From Mycobacterium gallinarum (GTDB taxonomy: Bacteria > Actinomycetota > Actinomycetes > Mycobacteriales > Mycobacteriaceae): a stretch of 64,000 nt of DNA. A program made the position numbers and the translations under genes. Positions 60,815-64,000 of the stretch are shown piece after piece. Under the pieces are notes generated by a model that was given only the letters and a program-made list of their open reading frames with translations, was not told the origin of the DNA and searched no databases. The DNA lies in NCBI RefSeq assembly GCF_010726765.1, contig NZ_AP022601.1, forward strand, positions 744,001-808,000, in the 5' to 3' direction. Numbering within the stretch: position 1 is the first letter of the stretch; each line of letters opens with the position of its first letter.

Positions 60815-60817
60815 ACT
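60812..60817 (+). promoter_or_regulatory. leaderless -10 box TAAACT of cysG, shared with the cobB stop
   Basis: TAAACT fits TANNNT and begins with the cobB stop codon TAA; exactly 6 bases separate it from the cysG GTG (60824). So cysG has its own leaderless start, while it can also be read through from cobB. Confidence 0.6.
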
Positions 60818-60823
60818 CGGCGG

Positions 60824-62020
60824 GTGACCGAGAACGCCTACCTCGTCGGCCTGCGCCTTGGCGGCAGGAAGGTCGTCGTCGTCGGGGGCGGCACCGTGGC
60901 GCAACGGCGACTCCCGCTGCTGGTGGCCAACGGCGCCGACGTGCACGTCATCTCCCGCAGCGCCACTCCGGCGGTCGAGGCGATGGATGGAATCACGTTG
61001 GAAATCAGAGAGTTTCGTGACGGCGATCTGAGCGGCGCTTGGTACGCGATCGCGGCGACCGACGATCCGGCCGTCAATGCCGCCGTCGTCGCCGAGGCCG
61101 AACGGAACCGGATCTTCTGTGTGCGGGCCGACGTCGCGCGCGAGGGCACCGCGGTGACCCCCGCCTCGTTCGAGTACGAGGGCCTGGCCGTCGGGGTGCT
61201 CGCAGGTGGAGACCACCGCCGGTCCGCCGCGATCCGGTCGGCTGTCCACGAGGCCTTGCAGCAGGGGCTCATCGCCGGCGAGACGCCGGGTGTGCTGCCC
61301 GGTGGGGTGGCGTTGGTCGGCGGCGGGCCCGGCGATCCCGAACTGATCACCGTGCGCGGCAGGCGCATGCTGGCCCAGGCCGACGTCGTCGTCGCCGATC
61401 GCCTGGCGCCGCCGGAACTGCTCGCCGAGCTCTCGCCGCACGTCGAGGTCATCGACGCCGCCAAGATCCCGTATGGGCGCGCCATGGCTCAGGACGCCAT
61501 CAATGAGGTGCTCGTCGACCGGGCCAGGGCCGGCAAGTTCGTGGTGCGACTCAAGGGCGGCGATCCGTTCGTGTTCGCGCGGGGCTACGAAGAGGTGATC
61601 GCGTGCGCCGACGCCGGGATTCCCGTCACCGTTGTGCCGGGTGTGACAAGTGCCATAGCAGTGCCCGCGCTGGCGGGCGTTCCCGTCACACATCGAGGCG
61701 TCACACACGAGTTCGTCGTGGTCAGCGGGCATGTTGCGCCTGACCACCCCGAATCGTTAGTGAATTGGAATGCGCTGGCCCAGATGTCGGGCACGATCGT
61801 GTTGCTGATGGCGGTCGAGCGCATCGAGCAGTTCGCCAAGGTACTGCTGGACGGTGGGCGACCTGCAGAAACGCCGGTCCTGGTCGTACAACACGGCACC
61901 ACGGCGGCGCAGCGGACCATGCGAGCAACCCTCGGCGACGCCGCCGAACGCATCCGCGAAGACGGCGTGCGCCCCCCGGCGATCATCGTGATCGGCCCCG
62001 TCGCGGCCTTCGGCGGTTAA
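60824..62020 (+). CDS. cysG: siroheme synthase: precorrin-2 dehydrogenase/ferrochelatase fused to uroporphyrinogen-III methyltransferase
   Basis: 398 residues (Rv2847c about 405). Residues 1-150: NAD-binding CysG-N part (KVVVVGGGTVAQRRLPLLVANGADV, RIFCVRADVAREGTAVTPASF). Residues from about 165: SUMT domain (VALVGGGPGDPELITVRGRRMLAQADVVVADRL, VVRLKGGDPFVFARGYEEV, VTVVPGVTSAIAVPALAGVPVTHRG). It makes precorrin-2, the branch point for B12 and siroheme, using SAM twice, then sirohydrochlorin. GTG start with a leaderless promoter; ends the chelatase-cobO-cobB series. Confidence 0.93.
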   Translation: MTENAYLVGLRLGGRKVVVVGGGTVAQRRLPLLVANGADVHVISRSATPAVEAMDGITLEIREFRDGDLSGAWYAIAATDDPAVNAAVVAEAERNRIFCVRADVAREGTAVTPASFEYEGLAVGVLAGGDHRRSAAIRSAVHEALQQGLIAGETPGVLPGGVALVGGGPGDPELITVRGRRMLAQADVVVADRLAPPELLAELSPHVEVIDAAKIPYGRAMAQDAINEVLVDRARAGKFVVRLKGGDPFVFARGYEEVIACADAGIPVTVVPGVTSAIAVPALAGVPVTHRGVTHEFVVVSGHVAPDHPESLVNWNALAQMSGTIVLLMAVERIEQFAKVLLDGGRPAETPVLVVQHGTTAAQRTMRATLGDAAERIREDGVRPPAIIVIGPVAAFGG

Positions 62021-62033
62021 AGGATTCTTAAGA

Positions 62034-62042
62034 TTACTGTAA
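62034..62042 (+). promoter_or_regulatory. palindrome TTACTGTAA at the efpA promoter
   Basis: TTACTGTAA (62034-62042) overlaps TACTGT (62035-62040), a TANNNT -10 placed 12 bases upstream of the efpA ATG. The gap between cysG and efpA is only 32 bases but unusually AT-rich (TTAAGATTACTGTAAGG), with AAGG serving as ribosome site. A small repressor could act here. Confidence 0.4.
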
Positions 62043-62052
62043 GGTAACCCGC

Positions 62053-63633
62053 ATGACGGCTCTCAATGACGCCGAGCGGGCAGCCATGTTTCGCGACGCC
62101 GAAGGCGGGGCAAACCGGTCGTTACCTATGAATGTGGGCTACCCCGGCCAGGAGCGAACCGGCAGGTACCCGGCTTGGCTGCCCTCGCGGCGGTTCATCG
62201 CCGCGGTCATCGCGATCGGTGGCATGCAGCTGCTTGCCACCATGGACAGCACCGTCGCGATCGTCGCGCTTCCTAAGATCCAAGACGAGCTGAGCCTCTC
62301 CGATGCCGGGCGCAGCTGGGTCATCACCGCATACGTCCTGACGTTCGGCGGGCTGATGCTGCTCGGTGGCCGCCTCGGCGACGTCATCGGGCGCAAACGC
62401 ACCTTCATCGTCGGCGTCACGCTGTTCACCATCGCCTCGGTGCTGTGCGGTCTCGCCTGGAACGAGGCGACCCTGGTCACCGCTCGGTTGCTGCAGGGTG
62501 TGGGCGCGGCGATCGCATCGCCGACCGCCCTTGCGCTGATCGCGACCACCTTCCCGAAGGGACCCGCGCGCAACGCCGCGACTGCGATCTTCGCCGCCAT
62601 GACGGGCATCGGATCCGTCATGGGCCTCATCGTCGGCGGCGCGCTGACCGAGGTGTCCTGGCGCTGGGCATTCCTGATCAACATCCCCATCGGGCTGCTG
62701 ATGATCCACCTGGCCCGCAAGACGCTGCGCGAAACCCACCGTGAGCGGCTGAAGCTCGACGCCACCGGCGCGATCCTGGCCACACTCGGCTGCACCGCCG
62801 CGGTGTTCGCGTTCTCGATGGGGCCCGAGCAGGGCTGGGTGTCGCCGATGACCATCGGCTCCGGTCTGGCCGCCTGCGCGTTCCTGCTGGCGTTCGTCTA
62901 CGTCGAGCGCACCGCCGAGAACCCGGTGATGCCGCTGGAACTGTTCAAGGACCGCAACCGCGTTGCGACGTTCGCCGCGGTGTTCCTCGCCGGCGGTGTG
63001 ATGTTCACGCTGACCGTGCTGATCGGCCTGTACGTCCAGGACGTCATGGGCTACAGCCCGCTGCGGGCAGGCGTCGGGTTCATTCCGTTCGTGGTCGCGC
63101 TCGGGATCGGCCTCGGCGTGTCGTCGCAGCTGGTGCAGAAGTTCCCGCCGCGGTGGCTGGTGATCGCCGGTGGCGTGCTGGTGCTCGGTGCGATGATCTA
63201 CGGCTCCACGCTGGATGCCAACATCCCGTACTTCCCGAACCTGGTCATCCCGATCACGATCGGCGGCCTGGGCATCGGGATGATCGTGGTCCCGCTGATG
63301 CTGTCGGCGATCGCCGGCGTCGGCTTCGACCAGATCGGCCCGGTGTCGGCGATCGCGCTGATGCTGCAGAACCTCGGCGGTCCGGTCGTGCTGGCCATCA
63401 TCCAGGCCGTCATCACGTCGCGCACGCTCTACCTGGGCGGTACCAACGGCCCGGTCAAGGACATGGACGCCGCGCAGTTGCACGCCCTGGATCAGGGTTA
63501 TACCTACGGCCTGCTGTGGGTCGCCGCGGTCGCGATCATCGTCGGCGCCGTCGCCCTGTTCATCGGCTACACCGCGGCGCAGGTGGCGCACGCGCAGGAA
63601 GTCAAGGACGCGATCGACCAGGGAGAGCTGTGA
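62053..63633 (+). CDS. efpA: MFS efflux transporter EfpA (DHA2 type, 14 helices)
   Basis: 526 residues (M. tuberculosis EfpA 530). About 14 membrane helices. Family signatures: QLLATMDSTVAIVALPKIQDELSLS (helix 1, acidic residue in MDST), SWVITAYVLTFGGLMLLGGRLGDVIGRKR (motif A), LLQGVGAAIASPTALALI (motif C-like), and MGYSPLRAGVGFIPFVVALGIGLG. QacA-like pumps of this group export lipophilic drugs and probably lipids; EfpA is induced by isoniazid in M. tuberculosis. Downstream lies a second, similar gene. Confidence 0.92.
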   Translation: MTALNDAERAAMFRDAEGGANRSLPMNVGYPGQERTGRYPAWLPSRRFIAAVIAIGGMQLLATMDSTVAIVALPKIQDELSLSDAGRSWVITAYVLTFGGLMLLGGRLGDVIGRKRTFIVGVTLFTIASVLCGLAWNEATLVTARLLQGVGAAIASPTALALIATTFPKGPARNAATAIFAAMTGIGSVMGLIVGGALTEVSWRWAFLINIPIGLLMIHLARKTLRETHRERLKLDATGAILATLGCTAAVFAFSMGPEQGWVSPMTIGSGLAACAFLLAFVYVERTAENPVMPLELFKDRNRVATFAAVFLAGGVMFTLTVLIGLYVQDVMGYSPLRAGVGFIPFVVALGIGLGVSSQLVQKFPPRWLVIAGGVLVLGAMIYGSTLDANIPYFPNLVIPITIGGLGIGMIVVPLMLSAIAGVGFDQIGPVSAIALMLQNLGGPVVLAIIQAVITSRTLYLGGTNGPVKDMDAAQLHALDQGYTYGLLWVAAVAIIVGAVALFIGYTAAQVAHAQEVKDAIDQGEL

Positions 63634-63637
63634 CTTC

Positions 63638-63674
63638 GGTGTAGTTGGTCGCGCACACCGCAACTGACTACACC
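63638..63674. terminator. hairpin between the two EfpA-type genes
   Basis: GGTGTAGT (63638-63645) pairs with ACTACACC (63667-63674) with a 21-base loop; an alternative inner pairing of GTTG (63644-63647) with CAAC (63661-63664) is possible. It begins 4 bases after the efpA stop, so a terminator is plausible. Confidence 0.5.
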
Positions 63675-63703
63675 CGATTCTCCGGTGGGTAGGCTGGCAA
63701 GCC

Positions 63704-64000
63704 ATGTCTGCGGTGGGCGGTTCCTCGGCGTTCAACGAGGGCATGTCGGACCGGGCCACCACACCGCTGTCGTCATCGGTGTTGGGCCCGGCGATCATCG
63801 CGATCACCGGCATGCAGCTCATGTCGACCCTCGACGGCACCATCGTCATCGTCGCGCTGCCGCGGATGCAGGCCGATCTCGGCCTCTCCGACCCTGGCAA
63901 GAGCTGGGTCATCACCGCTTACGTCCTCGCCTTCGGTGGACTGCTGCTGCTCGGCGGGCGCATCGGCGACGCCATCGGCCACAAACGCGCGTTCCTGTCC
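63704..64000 (+). CDS. second EfpA-like MFS transporter (3' truncated by window edge)
   Basis: 99 codons visible. After a short N-terminal tail (SAVGGSSAFNEGMSDRATT), the first helix is ITGMQLMSTLDGTIVIVALPRMQADLGLSD and then SWVITAYVLAFGGLLLLGGRIGDAIGHKR, nearly parallel to efpA (helix-1 acidic Asp in LDGT, motif A). TAGGCT (63690-63695) lies 8 bases before the ATG as a likely -10. It is a tandem paralogue, not a repeat of efpA DNA, since the codons and linker differ. The rest lies outside the window. Confidence 0.88.
   Translation, partial: MSAVGGSSAFNEGMSDRATTPLSSSVLGPAIIAITGMQLMSTLDGTIVIVALPRMQADLGLSDPGKSWVITAYVLAFGGLLLLGGRIGDAIGHKRAFLS

Noticed and set aside
62021..62052. IdeR (iron) box upstream of efpA
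   Set aside because: AAGGTAACC resembles half of the IdeR consensus, but the second half is missing and the palindrome TTACTGTAA is too short to match.
62122..63915. 597-residue minus-strand open frame across efpA
   Set aside because: Its sequence is dominated by R, D, H and Q, as expected for the opposite strand of a GC-rich membrane protein gene; no fold or motif.

Overview
The window is about 64 kb of high-GC DNA from a mycobacterium, most likely a fast-growing Mycolicibacterium-type species. Evidence: the order dxr - rip1 - ispG - GNAT - penicillin-binding lipoprotein - mapB, the mpt83-dipZ-mpt70 block, glnA4 - amidotransferase - aldC - SDR, mtr, the chelatase-cobO-cobB-cysG block and efpA all match, in reversed orientation, the M. 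tuberculosis Rv2875-to-Rv2846c segment as I know it. Large inserts absent from that reference order lie between these blocks (aromatic ring cleavage, NAGGN osmolyte genes, a CbiMNQO transporter, an amine/sarcosine module). The gene density is very high: no stretch longer than about 210 bases lacks a gene, and I saw no tRNA, rRNA, insertion sequence, prophage or CRISPR array.

Layout. 1-2918: 3' end of a meta-cleavage aromatic catabolic operon (flavin hydroxylase, C-C hydrolase, extradiol dioxygenase). 2929-12678: lipid and miscellaneous genes (FadE5-type acyl-CoA dehydrogenase, DUF427, WS/DGAT, mycofactocin-type SDR, photolyase, F420-type LLM oxidoreductase, Tat-exported MsrB, a possible sigma-factor remnant). 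12745-16004: secreted fasciclin antigens MPT70/MPT83 around DipZ, with two matching SigK-like promoters. 16108-23882: MEP-pathway genes dxr and ispG around the Rip1 protease, two GNAT proteins (one with a GyrA-like segment), a penicillin-binding lipoprotein and a DUF1707 protein. 23875-29047: DUF1214/sulfotransferase pair controlled by a divergent TetR, a mycothiol-type isomerase and mapB. 29056-31828: cobQ, a lipoprotein and a degenerate hydrolase. 31831-37120 (minus): N-acetylglutaminylglutamine amide synthesis (ngg, asnO) plus an APC-type amine permease. 37331-49058: divergent glnA4 operon, GntR, an ArsR/kinase/dimethylglycine-dehydrogenase-like operon, and a SARP/NB-ARC regulator. 49179-53035: a small exported protein, a methyltransferase, and CbiMNQO. 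53069-56339 (minus): hydrolase - mycothione reductase - siderophore-interacting protein. 56443-62020: chelatase - cobO - cobB - cysG. 62053-end: two tandem EfpA-type efflux pumps.

How it fits together. Three themes recur: cobalt and corrinoid metabolism (cobalt/nickel ECF transporter, chelatase, cobO, cobB, cysG, cobQ); amine and glutamine-derived metabolism (a four-enzyme gamma-glutamylation module beside an amino acid/choline-type transporter, with NAGGN osmolyte genes beyond it); and redox/cell envelope functions (mtr, MsrB, DipZ, the penicillin-binding protein, fasciclins). Translational coupling (ATGA/GTGA/TTGA overlaps) is very common, and several genes start 6 bases after a TANNNT box, as expected of leaderless mycobacterial mRNAs. 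Gene names come from recognising protein motifs and gene order by eye; no database search was run.
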